Assembly (NCBI RefSeq): GCF_021442025.1
Contig: NZ_CP090446.1
Coordinates: forward strand, 1,674,001-1,738,000
Source: Sphingobacterium sp. SRCM116780
GTDB taxonomy: Bacteria > Bacteroidota > Bacteroidia > Sphingobacteriales > Sphingobacteriaceae
Length of the DNA stretch: 64,000 nt
Reading direction: 5' to 3'
In this document: positions 54,877 through 62,945 of the stretch, piece by piece
How the letters are laid out: each line of letters starts with the position of its first letter
How positions within the stretch are numbered: the first letter of the stretch is position 1
Position numbers and translations under genes: made by a program
The notes under the pieces: model-generated
What the model was told of the DNA's origin: nothing
The model's input: only the letters and a program-made list of their open reading frames with translations
Databases searched by the model: none

Positions 54877-56223
54877 ATGAAGAAATCAGAGATATCACGT
54901 AAGGATTTTTTGAAGAATACTGGACTCACAGTTTTGGGCATGGCTATCATCCCAGGATTGTTAAGCGCTAAAGGTATTTTATCACAAGGAAGTAATGAAA
55001 GTGCTTCAAATTTCGCAAAAGGCACATTTACATTAAAGAATGTTCTTTTGGAAACGGGATTTGAGTATGACGGTGATGAGGTTATCCATACCAAAACGGG
55101 ATTATTTTGCGTAACGATCAGCGACGGCAAGATTAAGAGCGTAACGGCCAATAAACCTAATGATTCTAAAGCGATTGATGCTAAGAGTTTGTTAATGTTA
55201 CCCGCTTTTAGAGATATGCACATTCATTTGGACAAGACCTATTATGGTGGTCCATGGCAAGCAATACGCAGAAGATCGGGTGGTGTAAAAGGTATGATTG
55301 AACTAGAAAAGCAAATCATTCCCGGATTGTTGAAAAATTCTGTTGACCATGCAGAGAAGCTTATCGAACTGCTACAATCAAGAGGTACTTCCTATGCAAG
55401 AAGTCATGTGAATATCGAACCCACATCAAAATTGCAATCACTTAAAAACTTGCAGGTAGCATTAGAAAATAAAAAGAAAGGTTTTGGTGCCGAACTCGTA
55501 GCCTTTCCCCAACATGGTGTGTTTTATACCGATTCAGTTCCGTACCTGAAAGAAGCGGCAAAGATGGATGTTGATTTTATCGGAGGCGTTGATCCTTATA
55601 CCGTTGATGGCGCCATTGAAAAGACAATGGATTTTACGGTTCAACTGGCAGTCGATAACAACAAAGGTATCGATATACATTTGCACGAAACAGGCGAGAG
55701 CGGACTAAAAACCGTAGAATATCTAATCAAAAAGGTAAATGAAAATCCCGTTTTGAAAAATAAAACTTTTCTAAGTCATTGTTTTGTTTTGGGAAAATTA
55801 GATCCTCCAAAACAGGAAGAAATCGCAGAGCAGTTGGGTGCAGCAGGTATTGGAATTGCCTCTACAATTCCTTTTGGCAAATTGATTATGCCGATTCCAA
55901 CTTTATATAAATACAATGTAAACGTTCTTACCGGTAATGATTGCATCATAGATCATTGGAATACATGGGGAAGCGGAAGTGTACTTCAGAAAACGAATGT
56001 GATGGCTCAGTTATATGGCTATGCAACGGAGTTTTTGTTGTCCAGAAGTTTAAAATTGGCAACCGGAAATATTTTGCCATTGGATGATAAAGGTGTACAG
56101 CAGTGGCCCAAAGCTGGTGATGTTGCAAATCTGGCATTCCTTGATGCAAGCTGCTCGGCAGAGGCAGTTTCTCGCATTTCTCCAGTAAAATCTCTTATTC
56201 ACGAAGGTAATATTGTGTATTAA
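54877..56223 (+). CDS. Amidohydrolase (cytosine-deaminase-like), exported paralogue
   Basis: A 448-residue amidohydrolase with an N-terminal extension: SRKDFLKNTGLTVLGMAIIPGLLSAKG looks like a Tat signal (S-R-K-x-F-L-K), suggesting export in the folded state. Metal-ligand segments are MHIHLDKTYYGG, DIHLHETGE, LSHCFVLG and GNDCIIDHW. The protein is otherwise collinear with the cytoplasmic paralogue 0.9 kb away and divergently transcribed from the ankyrin gene. Together with the downstream MFS gene it suggests hydrolysis of a compound outside and inside the cell plus its transport. The substrate is unknown. Confidence 0.88.
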   Translation: MKKSEISRKDFLKNTGLTVLGMAIIPGLLSAKGILSQGSNESASNFAKGTFTLKNVLLETGFEYDGDEVIHTKTGLFCVTISDGKIKSVTANKPNDSKAIDAKSLLMLPAFRDMHIHLDKTYYGGPWQAIRRRSGGVKGMIELEKQIIPGLLKNSVDHAEKLIELLQSRGTSYARSHVNIEPTSKLQSLKNLQVALENKKKGFGAELVAFPQHGVFYTDSVPYLKEAAKMDVDFIGGVDPYTVDGAIEKTMDFTVQLAVDNNKGIDIHLHETGESGLKTVEYLIKKVNENPVLKNKTFLSHCFVLGKLDPPKQEEIAEQLGAAGIGIASTIPFGKLIMPIPTLYKYNVNVLTGNDCIIDHWNTWGSGSVLQKTNVMAQLYGYATEFLLSRSLKLATGNILPLDDKGVQQWPKAGDVANLAFLDASCSAEAVSRISPVKSLIHEGNIVY

Positions 56224-56323
56224 AGGTCAACAAATACACAAACATCTAAGGGTACTACATGATCTAAAACAGGTAGTGTCCTTTATCGTTTTGATCAATA
56301 AATGAATACACAAAAAATTTAAA

Positions 56324-57595
56324 ATGAACAATAGTGAAGTGCGGTTAGAACCCAAACAGCAAGAACAAAAAAATGTAGAACAAAAAATAAATCCCTATAC
56401 AGTCAAGGATAAACCTTTGTTAACGCGTTCTACTTTATGGCTTATGACGATTACCACTGGTGTTGTCGTTGGTAATAATTACTACAATCAACCATTATTA
56501 GGATTAATGGCCAAAGATTTTAGGGTTACAGAATCTCAGATTAGTATTATAGCGATGCTGACACAGATTGGATTTGCACTTGGTTTGCTATTCATCGTTC
56601 CATTAGGAGATATGATGCGCAGGAAAAAGCTAATATTGGTAACATTTTCCTTTATGACCATTTCCCTTATAGCTATGACAATCGCTCCCAATTTAGGATT
56701 CCTCTGTGTTGCAAGCTTTCTGGTAGGATTTACATCCGTAGCACCACAAATGTTTGTTCCTATGGCAGCAGAAATGGCAACGCCCCAAAAAAGAAACTCA
56801 GCGATTGGCATGGTGATGAGCGGGTTATTATTAGGAATCCTATTGTCCAGAGTTGTTTCCGGGTTTGTTGGAGAGATCTGGGGTTGGAAAATGATTTATT
56901 ATATTGCAGCAGTTGCCATGATAACCCTGGCTGCACTTATCTTTATTAAGTTGCCAGACATTCATCCTTCCTTTAAAGGAAATTACAGCAAACTAATGAA
57001 GTCTCTCATTCATTTGACCGAAACACAGCCGGTATTGCGACTGGCTGCATTTCGCGGGGCATTAGGGTTTGCAGGATTCAGTGCTTTTTGGATAGCGCTC
57101 GTATTTCATTTGGAAGAAGCTCCTTTTCATGCAGGATCTTCAGTCGCCGGATTATTTGGTTTGGTAGGAGCTGTTGGAGCGCTTGCTGCGGCATTTGTAG
57201 GAAAAATAGCCACACGCGTTCCGCCTTTTAATATTGTATTAACAGCTACGATACTTTTATTGATAAGTTGGATGATATTATATTTTGGTGGCTATACCTA
57301 CATTGGATTAGTTGTAGGCGTAATATTGCTCGACCTTGGATTGCAATCTATGCATATAATGAATCAATCGAGTTTTTTTGCTTTGAATCTGGGAGCTAAC
57401 AACAGGTTAAATACGGTTTATATGTTCAGCTATTTTGTAGGTGGTTCTCTGGGAACTTTTTTGGCTTCTCAAGCGTGGAAATATTACCAATGGAATGGTG
57501 TAATCGGCATCGGAATCATTTGTACCTTATTGGTTTTGGGTGCGCATATCGTCTATGGCAAAAACGGTGGGGGCCATCATTTGAGCCATGGTTAA
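56324..57595 (+). CDS. MFS transporter
   Basis: A 423-residue major-facilitator protein with about twelve hydrophobic helices. The loop 2-3 motif is PLGDMMRRKKLI; a long charged N-terminus precedes the first helix. It belongs near the DHA1-type efflux or solute carriers, without a specific substrate. It starts 100 nt after the exported amidohydrolase gene and is probably part of the same island unit. Its last codons (GKNGGGHHLSHG) overlap, on the opposite strand, a decayed amidohydrolase fragment, so the C-terminus may be altered relative to the ancestral protein. Confidence 0.88.
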   Translation: MNNSEVRLEPKQQEQKNVEQKINPYTVKDKPLLTRSTLWLMTITTGVVVGNNYYNQPLLGLMAKDFRVTESQISIIAMLTQIGFALGLLFIVPLGDMMRRKKLILVTFSFMTISLIAMTIAPNLGFLCVASFLVGFTSVAPQMFVPMAAEMATPQKRNSAIGMVMSGLLLGILLSRVVSGFVGEIWGWKMIYYIAAVAMITLAALIFIKLPDIHPSFKGNYSKLMKSLIHLTETQPVLRLAAFRGALGFAGFSAFWIALVFHLEEAPFHAGSSVAGLFGLVGAVGALAAAFVGKIATRVPPFNIVLTATILLLISWMILYFGGYTYIGLVVGVILLDLGLQSMHIMNQSSFFALNLGANNRLNTVYMFSYFVGGSLGTFLASQAWKYYQWNGVIGIGIICTLLVLGAHIVYGKNGGGHHLSHG

Positions 57596-57688
57596 GGAAC
57601 CAAATACCATATGCACATTGGCGTCAATTAAACCGGGTATTAAGGTTTTACCGTTACCATTGATTTTTACTGCATCTTTAACTGCATA
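57566..57688 (-). pseudogene. Amidohydrolase gene fragment
   Basis: The - strand reading from 57688 gives YAVKDAVKINGNGKTLIPG then LIDANVHMVFGSLTMAQMM, clearly the N-terminal HxH region of an imidazolonepropionase-like amidohydrolase, with the first metal His replaced by Asn (NVH). It is bounded by stop codons on both sides and overlaps the 3' end of the MFS gene on the other strand. This is a fragment only, differing in family from the two intact amidohydrolases. Confidence 0.65.
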
Positions 57689-57697
57689 AGAATAGTT

Positions 57698-57871
57698 TTA
57701 GATAGCGACCCAGCTATTGGTTTTGAAAATTATAAAGATGATGATTTCCAAAAGAAATATCAAACTGAAAAACTTAAGAAGAGAATTGAAGAGTTAGAAA
57801 AATTTTCAAAATTGAATGAATCTCTTTTGGGAAAATATAGAAAGGAGATGGTAACTTTAGAAATCAACTAA
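57698..57871 (+). other. Orphan coiled-coil coding fragment without a start codon
   Basis: The frame 57698-57871 reads LDSDPAIGFENYKDDDFQ, KLKKRIEELEKFSKLNE and a tail ending in stop, with heptad-like charged residues. No in-frame ATG/GTG precedes it. Possibly the 3' end of a lost gene; family not recognised. Confidence 0.3.
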
Positions 57872-57914
57872 TCATATACTTTTATTTGAGCATATTTTTC
57901 GTCATTATGAAATA

Positions 57915-58060
57915 TTATCTTTTTAATTTATTCGCTTTGGAAGAATGTTGGACTTGAACAATGGAAGATTTGCAGGCTTTGGCAACATCTTCATCTGGTT
58001 GATTTTGAACATCTTTTAACTGGTTTAGCCGTCGCAAATCTTCTAACAAAGAGTTCGAGT
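57915..58060 (-). pseudogene. Gene remnant at the right inner flank of the island
   Basis: The - strand reads NSLLEDLRRLNQLKDVQNQPD and continues EDVAKACKSSIVQVQHSSK to a stop at 57915-57917. There is no start. DLRRLNQLKDVQNQ recurs as DLRRLNQVKDIQNQ at the left flank (50982-51026), in the same orientation. Both copies sit just inside the 138-bp-type repeats, so they mark the island ends. Confidence 0.4.
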
Positions 58061-58066
58061 TTTGTA

Positions 58067-58180
58067 CCAGCGGGATCACAAAAGAAAAGCTAATCGCAAG
58101 ATTAGCTTTTCTTGTTTAAGACAATTCGGATTCGAACAGAAGCGTTGGGATGGGTTCGATCTATGAGGCTCAGGTAAGTG
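58067..58180. repeat. Solitary diverged copy of the tRNA-linked repeat unit
   Basis: From CCAGCGGGATCAC (tRNA-Lys 3' end sequence) through the AAGAAAAGCTAATC-GCAA-GATTAGCTTTTCTT hairpin and GGATTCGAACAGAAGCG to CAGGTAAGTG, it matches units 7-8 of the array, with a few substitutions. It lies about 7.1 kb after the array and probably marks the distal end of the island. Confidence 0.85.
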
Positions 58181-58194
58181 ATCCGATGTTATTC

Positions 58195-58816
58195 TGAATT
58201 GTTGCGGGGAATACTTTTAAGCATACAGTTTCATTACACGATATAGGAAGAATTTAGTTGAGCTGTAGTCGTAAAGCAGTGCATAAGTAGGGACTAAGCA
58301 GGGATAAAGCATATGCTAGGCGTTGTAAAAGCGTTTCTTCGAGAAGAACCATCATAACAGATGCTTAACACAGATAATCTGTAGGTTAAGCATGTTAAGT
58401 TGATACGTGTATACCTTGATGGCTATCTGTAGTGCGCATATAAGATGAATCTAGAACAACTGCCAGTCAACTGTTTTTTTAATAGGTTTCAGTTATTGTT
58501 CAGGTTGGTTCCGAAAGGGATTCAAAACTGACTTGACTACACTTTGATTGAGGAAAGAGTTTTACTTGCCTTGTTTTTGAAGATATATGGAATGGAGACC
58601 TGACAACTATCATAGGTCGGGTAAGACACAACTGTAGCTATAGCGTAGTATGTACGGATCAGTAACGAACATTGTTGGCACTTCTATGGACTTTAAAGGA
58701 CTTGCATGGACTTCCAAGGACTTTTGATTGTAAGATACTGAAGGATTTAGCTGTCTGAAGATACAAAACCGGATCATACGGAATTGTTTTGGGGGATACT
58801 TTTAAGCATACAGTTT
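58195..58816. ncRNA. Structured non-coding segment bounded by 36-nt direct repeats
   Basis: GAATTGTTgcGGGGaATACTTTT... (about 36 nt, 58196-58231) recurs at 58781-58816 with three differences. Between the copies no gene is seen, but there is a hairpin ATGCTTAAC / GTTAAGCAT (58361-58393) with an inner ACAGA/TCTGT stem and a perfect 10-bp-period repeat of a GGACTT core (four units, 58685-58724). Whether it is transcribed is unknown. It could be an RNA element, a cassette boundary or decayed DNA. Confidence 0.35.
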
Positions 58817-58854
58817 ACGTATAACGCCAAACCTCTGTTAGCGGTAGTGCGGGT

Positions 58855-59247
58855 CTAAGTTATTCGGCCCCTTAGCTGGTTGAATTTATTATAACCATTT
58901 TTTTGAAGATTGTCCAAATCTAATAATACTCCCAATGTTGTATCTAATAATTGCCAATTATTTTTCTTACACAAGTCGGCGATAGAATAAAGTGCTATCT
59001 CGCCATACAAATGAAAAATAATACAATTTGTAATTTCTGTCAATTCATCAATAGAAAATTGAATTTCAAAAATATCTTTTCGTCTTATACAACACCAAAA
59101 ATCGCTTATCTCTAAATCTGCAAATTGTTCTTTTATCAAGCCTAAGACAAAGTCCCACGTTCCTATGTCTTCTATTGTATTTTCGTCAATTTCGCTAACG
59201 TCTTTAAGATCTCTATTAAACTTGAATGCAATCACGTCCCAACTCAT
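58855..59247 (-). CDS. Small acidic cytoplasmic protein, possible immunity protein
   Basis: A 130-residue protein beginning MSWDVIAFKFNRDLKDVSEID, the opening typical of small hypothetical proteins found as toxin immunity partners in Bacteroidota. No signal or membrane segment is present. Aromatic and acidic residues dominate (EISDFWCCIRRKDIFEIQFSIDE), and the C-terminus is helical (LGVLLDLDNLQKNGYNKFNQL). No toxin gene is adjacent. The function is inferred weakly from its look and context. Confidence 0.55.
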   Translation of the reverse strand: MSWDVIAFKFNRDLKDVSEIDENTIEDIGTWDFVLGLIKEQFADLEISDFWCCIRRKDIFEIQFSIDELTEITNCIIFHLYGEIALYSIADLCKKNNWQLLDTTLGVLLDLDNLQKNGYNKFNQLRGRIT

Positions 59248-59418
59248 ATTTGAAATAATTTTATGTCAACATATTGTTTCCTACAATATTAAGTTAATGC
59301 TATTTGCTTTTAAATTTTTAATCGTTGTTAGTGCATTGGATTAGGGTTGGGTATATTCTCTATTATACCAAGTAAACTGACTACTGTAAAAAAACAGGAA
59401 CAGTCCCAATCAGCCCTG

Positions 59419-59573
59419 AACCCTCGCTGCTGCACGCGTATCTCGTGTGCATCATTAAAACCCAATTATAAATATTCAATATCAAGCAAACCTTTGCCAT
59501 CACAATAATCTATTGAACTGCTATATTTCCAATGTCAAGCCTCATTTACAAAACCTGAGACTACTAGATTATT
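59419..59573. repeat. Direct repeat copy 1 flanking an accessory gene
   Basis: About 155 bp, beginning near CCCTCGCTGCTGCACGCGTA and running through CCTTTGCCATCACAATAATC to CTACTAG, recurs at 60760-60914 in the same orientation with scattered differences. It lies just beyond the 3' end of the gene at 59614-60606, in the gap 59248-59613, whose remaining bases show no gene. Confidence 0.85.
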
Positions 59574-59613
59574 ATGCAGGTAATCATAATGATTCTTTTC
59601 CTTTGTTTTCCAT

Positions 59614-60606
59614 CTAATTTTCTTTAATGAAATACCATCCGTGGTGTACTTCTATAAGTACAAAATATTTGTTTTCCGGAAAAATATTTCTATCGATTTT
59701 AATATTATTTTCCTCCATTTCAATAATGTTTTCTACCTTTATTTTAAGAGTGTCCTTTACAATTGGCATATTGTAAAATGCAGTTCCTAACCAATAACCA
59801 CCATTATGGGTTGATAAAATGTTCACATTTCTTTTTATGTGTTCTTCTTTTTTAAAATGAAAAGGTTTTCGTTCTTCCGAAAATTCAGGAATAACAACCA
59901 GTTCAGGTTTTGAATTATCACCAATGTTTTCGCCCGCTATTTTATTGCTGTGATAATCTAATTCATGTGGAAAATTTACTTTAATCACTTCATCGTTAAT
60001 GACAAAAATATTGCTGGAATATGATGTTGAAAAAGATACATTTCTACGATAATTTGCTTGGTTATTAAGATTTTTGAGAAGTTTTATCAATTCAAAATTT
60101 TCTACTTTTTTGTCTAAAAAATCATAATATTCTTTAATCGGCTTATCTGGGTCTTTGTATTCAAAATTGAGTACATCTTCTTCATATCGCTTCAAGACAT
60201 CGGCATCCATCGTCAAATCTTGGTTATACTCCTTGTCATATTTGCGTTTGGTTTTATCGCCTGTTTTTATCCAATTGGGGAAATAGCCGTCTTCTAAATA
60301 AATGAAGTGATTTTCGGGCTGTATATTGAAGATTACCGCTGAGGCATCTGGTACACTCAAGCTATCAATCAAATTGCCCTGCTGGTCGAATTTGTACAAA
60401 ACCTCACGATAAGAGGCAATTATCTGCTTTTCATTTTTACTATTGACTGTGTTGAAATAAGCTCCAATAGATGTGATTTCAAAATTTTTCTGTACAGTTT
60501 TTTTTACACTTACATCGCTTTCAATATTGATATATGCTGATAAATCTTGTGCAGAACAATTAGTTATAAAAAGTCCTAATAAGGTTCCAAATAGTAATCT
60601 CATCAT
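59614..60606 (-). CDS. Exported hypothetical protein
   Basis: A 330-residue protein from the ATG at 60606 (MMRLLFGTLLGLFITNCSAQDLS); a frame extends to 60681 but its first 25 residues look untypical. A signal peptide is clear, with a possible lipobox (FITNC) or cleavage after NCSAQ. The mature part has no recognised family: alternating beta stretches and charged helices (KRYEEDVLNFEYKDPDKPIKEYYDFLDKK), ending WYFIKEN. It may be an effector or an immunity-associated protein because it lies in an accessory stretch between about 155-bp direct repeats. Function unknown. Confidence 0.65.
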   Translation of the reverse strand: MMRLLFGTLLGLFITNCSAQDLSAYINIESDVSVKKTVQKNFEITSIGAYFNTVNSKNEKQIIASYREVLYKFDQQGNLIDSLSVPDASAVIFNIQPENHFIYLEDGYFPNWIKTGDKTKRKYDKEYNQDLTMDADVLKRYEEDVLNFEYKDPDKPIKEYYDFLDKKVENFELIKLLKNLNNQANYRRNVSFSTSYSSNIFVINDEVIKVNFPHELDYHSNKIAGENIGDNSKPELVVIPEFSEERKPFHFKKEEHIKRNVNILSTHNGGYWLGTAFYNMPIVKDTLKIKVENIIEMEENNIKIDRNIFPENKYFVLIEVHHGWYFIKEN

Positions 60607-60759
60607 TGTTTTCTTCAATTTATTTGTATTTTTCGTAATACAATTTGAAATGTAAATGAAAAAAAAATACCAACCAAACATTTTTGGATTTTTTTAAAAA
60701 TATCATGCTTGTTTTCCAAAATAATTGAACACAACCAAGCTGGAAAACTTCAAATCAAT

Positions 60760-60914
60760 AACCCCTCACTGCTGCACGCGTATTGCGTGTACATCATAAA
60801 ACCCAATTATAAATATTCAATATTAAGCAAACCTTTGCCATCACAATAATCTATTGAACTGCTATATTTCCAATGACAAGCCTCATTTACAAAATCTGAA
60901 ACTACTGGGCATTA
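60760..60914. repeat. Direct repeat copy 2 flanking an accessory gene
   Basis: The counterpart of 59419-59573, offset by 1341 bp. It contains GCTGCACGCGTATTGCGTGT, AACCCAATTATAAATATTCA and CATCACAATAATCTATTGAA. The following 60915-61153 is AT-rich with no gene; it holds a GTAAATGT/ACATTTAC inverted repeat near 61100 just before the kinase gene. Confidence 0.85.
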
Positions 60915-61153
60915 TACTCCAACAATATAATCGAGCCCCAAATTTATTCTACTATAATTTAAACTTTATACCAAAATATCATTAAACAACGGCCTCACAA
61001 ATACATCTGTGGTAAGGCAAATGTTAGTTCAATATAAATATAGAGATATAATAGTTGCAACCTAATGTCTTTTTTTGTTTTATAAAATAATGGGTAAATG
61101 TCAATTAAGATGTACTAATTTTCTTACATTTACTGAACTCTTAAGTAAGTACA

Positions 61154-62938
61154 ATGGCAAGAAAAAAAAAGATCAGAATACTCTATTTTTCATCCTTTAG
61201 ATCTAACAATTATATTCAAAGGCTTGTTAGAGAAATAATAGATAGCGGAACTCTACAAATCGAGATAGCTGTTCAGTCATCCAAAGATTTAGATAATCTG
61301 AAATCACAATCATTTGGAGCTCTATTGAAAAATATTGATTTGGTTTTGTCTGATCTTTCAGGTATTTCTTCCTCTGATTTTTTTGAGATCGGCATTGCAA
61401 GAGCGGTGGGTAAACCGATTGTGTTCATTTCTAAAGACTCAGATTTCGAAGATTTACCATTAGCAATAAAACAGAGCTATTTCTTGACTTATACCCGTCC
61501 TGAAGAATTAAAAACACAGTTACTGCAATTTTTAATTGAATTTGCTGAAAAACCAGAACGTTTTTCACCGAGAAATATAATTGGCCATCAAATTGATGCT
61601 CCAGTTGATGTTGACATTGAAAAAATTGGTCCAAGAGACTTCGAAAATCTTTGTTTTGAATTATTAGCACAATTGGGATATAAAAAACTCGAATGGCAAT
61701 TTAAAGAGGATTTCATTGATGCAATAACCTCAATTAAAAAACGTGATCCAGACGGCTTTGAATATGAAGAGTTTTGGCTAATTGCATTTTCAGGAATAAT
61801 ACAAAATCAAAAGATGCTCGATATTGCATTGCATGATCCTGAATTCTTTCTTGAGCATATCCATAACAATCTATACAATGAAGAAATAAATAGACGTTTA
61901 CGATACAATACCTACAGTCCCATAACTTTATTGATAGTTCTGCCCGAAAAAAACAAGTATGCTCAAAGGTTGATTAAGGAATTTCATGAACGAGAATTCA
62001 GACATTCTCGAAGAGGTAGATACAATTCGTTGAGAATTCGATTTTGGGACCAGGATACTATTACAAAGCTAGTTCAAAATAATTCATCCTTGGCTCGAAA
62101 ATATTTTTCATCAGATTCTTTGACTCGTTCTGGTGTTAGGCTTTCCTATGAGGAGCTTTATAACCAAAATACGATTATAAACGAAGAATTAACAAAGAAA
62201 AATGCGATGCTTCTTGCAGAGAGACAAAAAATTGAAACACTAGAAAGAGACGCAGCATGGAAATTATTATCGTTTACAGCAGCACATAGGTTAGGTAATC
62301 CTATGGATGCCATAGATTCCGAATTGTCAAATCTGCGAAAAGCCCTGTCCGTAGGAAGAACTGACATGCTGCAGGACATCATCAAAAGTATGGAAATCCC
62401 AGTAGAGAGAGCAAAGTCTATTGTTTCGGAATTTAGAAACCTGTCGATCGCCCAAGAGATAAAGACAGAAAGAATAAACTATGAAAAGCTAAGAGAAATT
62501 CTGGTTTATTGTGCGAAAAAAGCGGTCGATAATGGCGTTAAGATTGACTATGATTTAGCTATTACTCCTGATATTCAGGTCGATGTCAAAAAGATAACTG
62601 ATTGTTTCCAAGAAATTGTGAATAATTCGTTGCACTTCATTAAGGAAGAAAACAAATCTATCGAAATCTCAACTCATCTTTGCGCACAAACCGAATTACC
62701 TGAAGACCTTGACAAAACAAAAAGCTACATAAAAATATCCTTTTCAGATCACGGTTGTGGTATTCCATTAGATCGGAAAAAATCAATTTTTATACCCTTT
62801 GAGAGAAGCTATATACATGGAACTGGATTAGGATTAGCTTTCTGCGAAAATGCAATAGAGGCGCATGGAGGCAAAATTCAAGAGGTTGGAAAACCTGGCG
62901 AAGGAGCTATATTCGAAATTTTTCTTCCTTTAAAATAA
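61154..62938 (+). CDS. Histidine kinase with deoxyribosyltransferase/TIR-like and PD-(D/E)XK-like N-terminal domains
   Basis: A 594-residue protein of unusual make-up, without membrane segments. Residues ~5-130 resemble nucleoside 2-deoxyribosyltransferase/TIR-like folds: DLVLSDLSGISSSDFFEIGIARAVGKP with a likely catalytic Glu78. Residues ~150-300 start like an Mrr-type nuclease (KIGPRDFENLCFELLAQLGY) but the ExK motif is not evident (EEFWLIAF), so it is probably an inactive sensor. A coiled coil (~335-370) leads to the H-box AAHRLGNPMDAI (His378) and an HATPase: N-box EIVNNSLHFI, G1 DHGCGIP, F-box IPFERS and G2 GTGLGLAFC. It should phosphorylate the response regulator-cyclase starting 7 nt downstream. 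The signal and stimulus are unknown. Confidence 0.85.
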   Translation: MARKKKIRILYFSSFRSNNYIQRLVREIIDSGTLQIEIAVQSSKDLDNLKSQSFGALLKNIDLVLSDLSGISSSDFFEIGIARAVGKPIVFISKDSDFEDLPLAIKQSYFLTYTRPEELKTQLLQFLIEFAEKPERFSPRNIIGHQIDAPVDVDIEKIGPRDFENLCFELLAQLGYKKLEWQFKEDFIDAITSIKKRDPDGFEYEEFWLIAFSGIIQNQKMLDIALHDPEFFLEHIHNNLYNEEINRRLRYNTYSPITLLIVLPEKNKYAQRLIKEFHEREFRHSRRGRYNSLRIRFWDQDTITKLVQNNSSLARKYFSSDSLTRSGVRLSYEELYNQNTIINEELTKKNAMLLAERQKIETLERDAAWKLLSFTAAHRLGNPMDAIDSELSNLRKALSVGRTDMLQDIIKSMEIPVERAKSIVSEFRNLSIAQEIKTERINYEKLREILVYCAKKAVDNGVKIDYDLAITPDIQVDVKKITDCFQEIVNNSLHFIKEENKSIEISTHLCAQTELPEDLDKTKSYIKISFSDHGCGIPLDRKKSIFIPFERSYIHGTGLGLAFCENAIEAHGGKIQEVGKPGEGAIFEIFLPLK

Positions 62939-62945
62939 ACATTAT

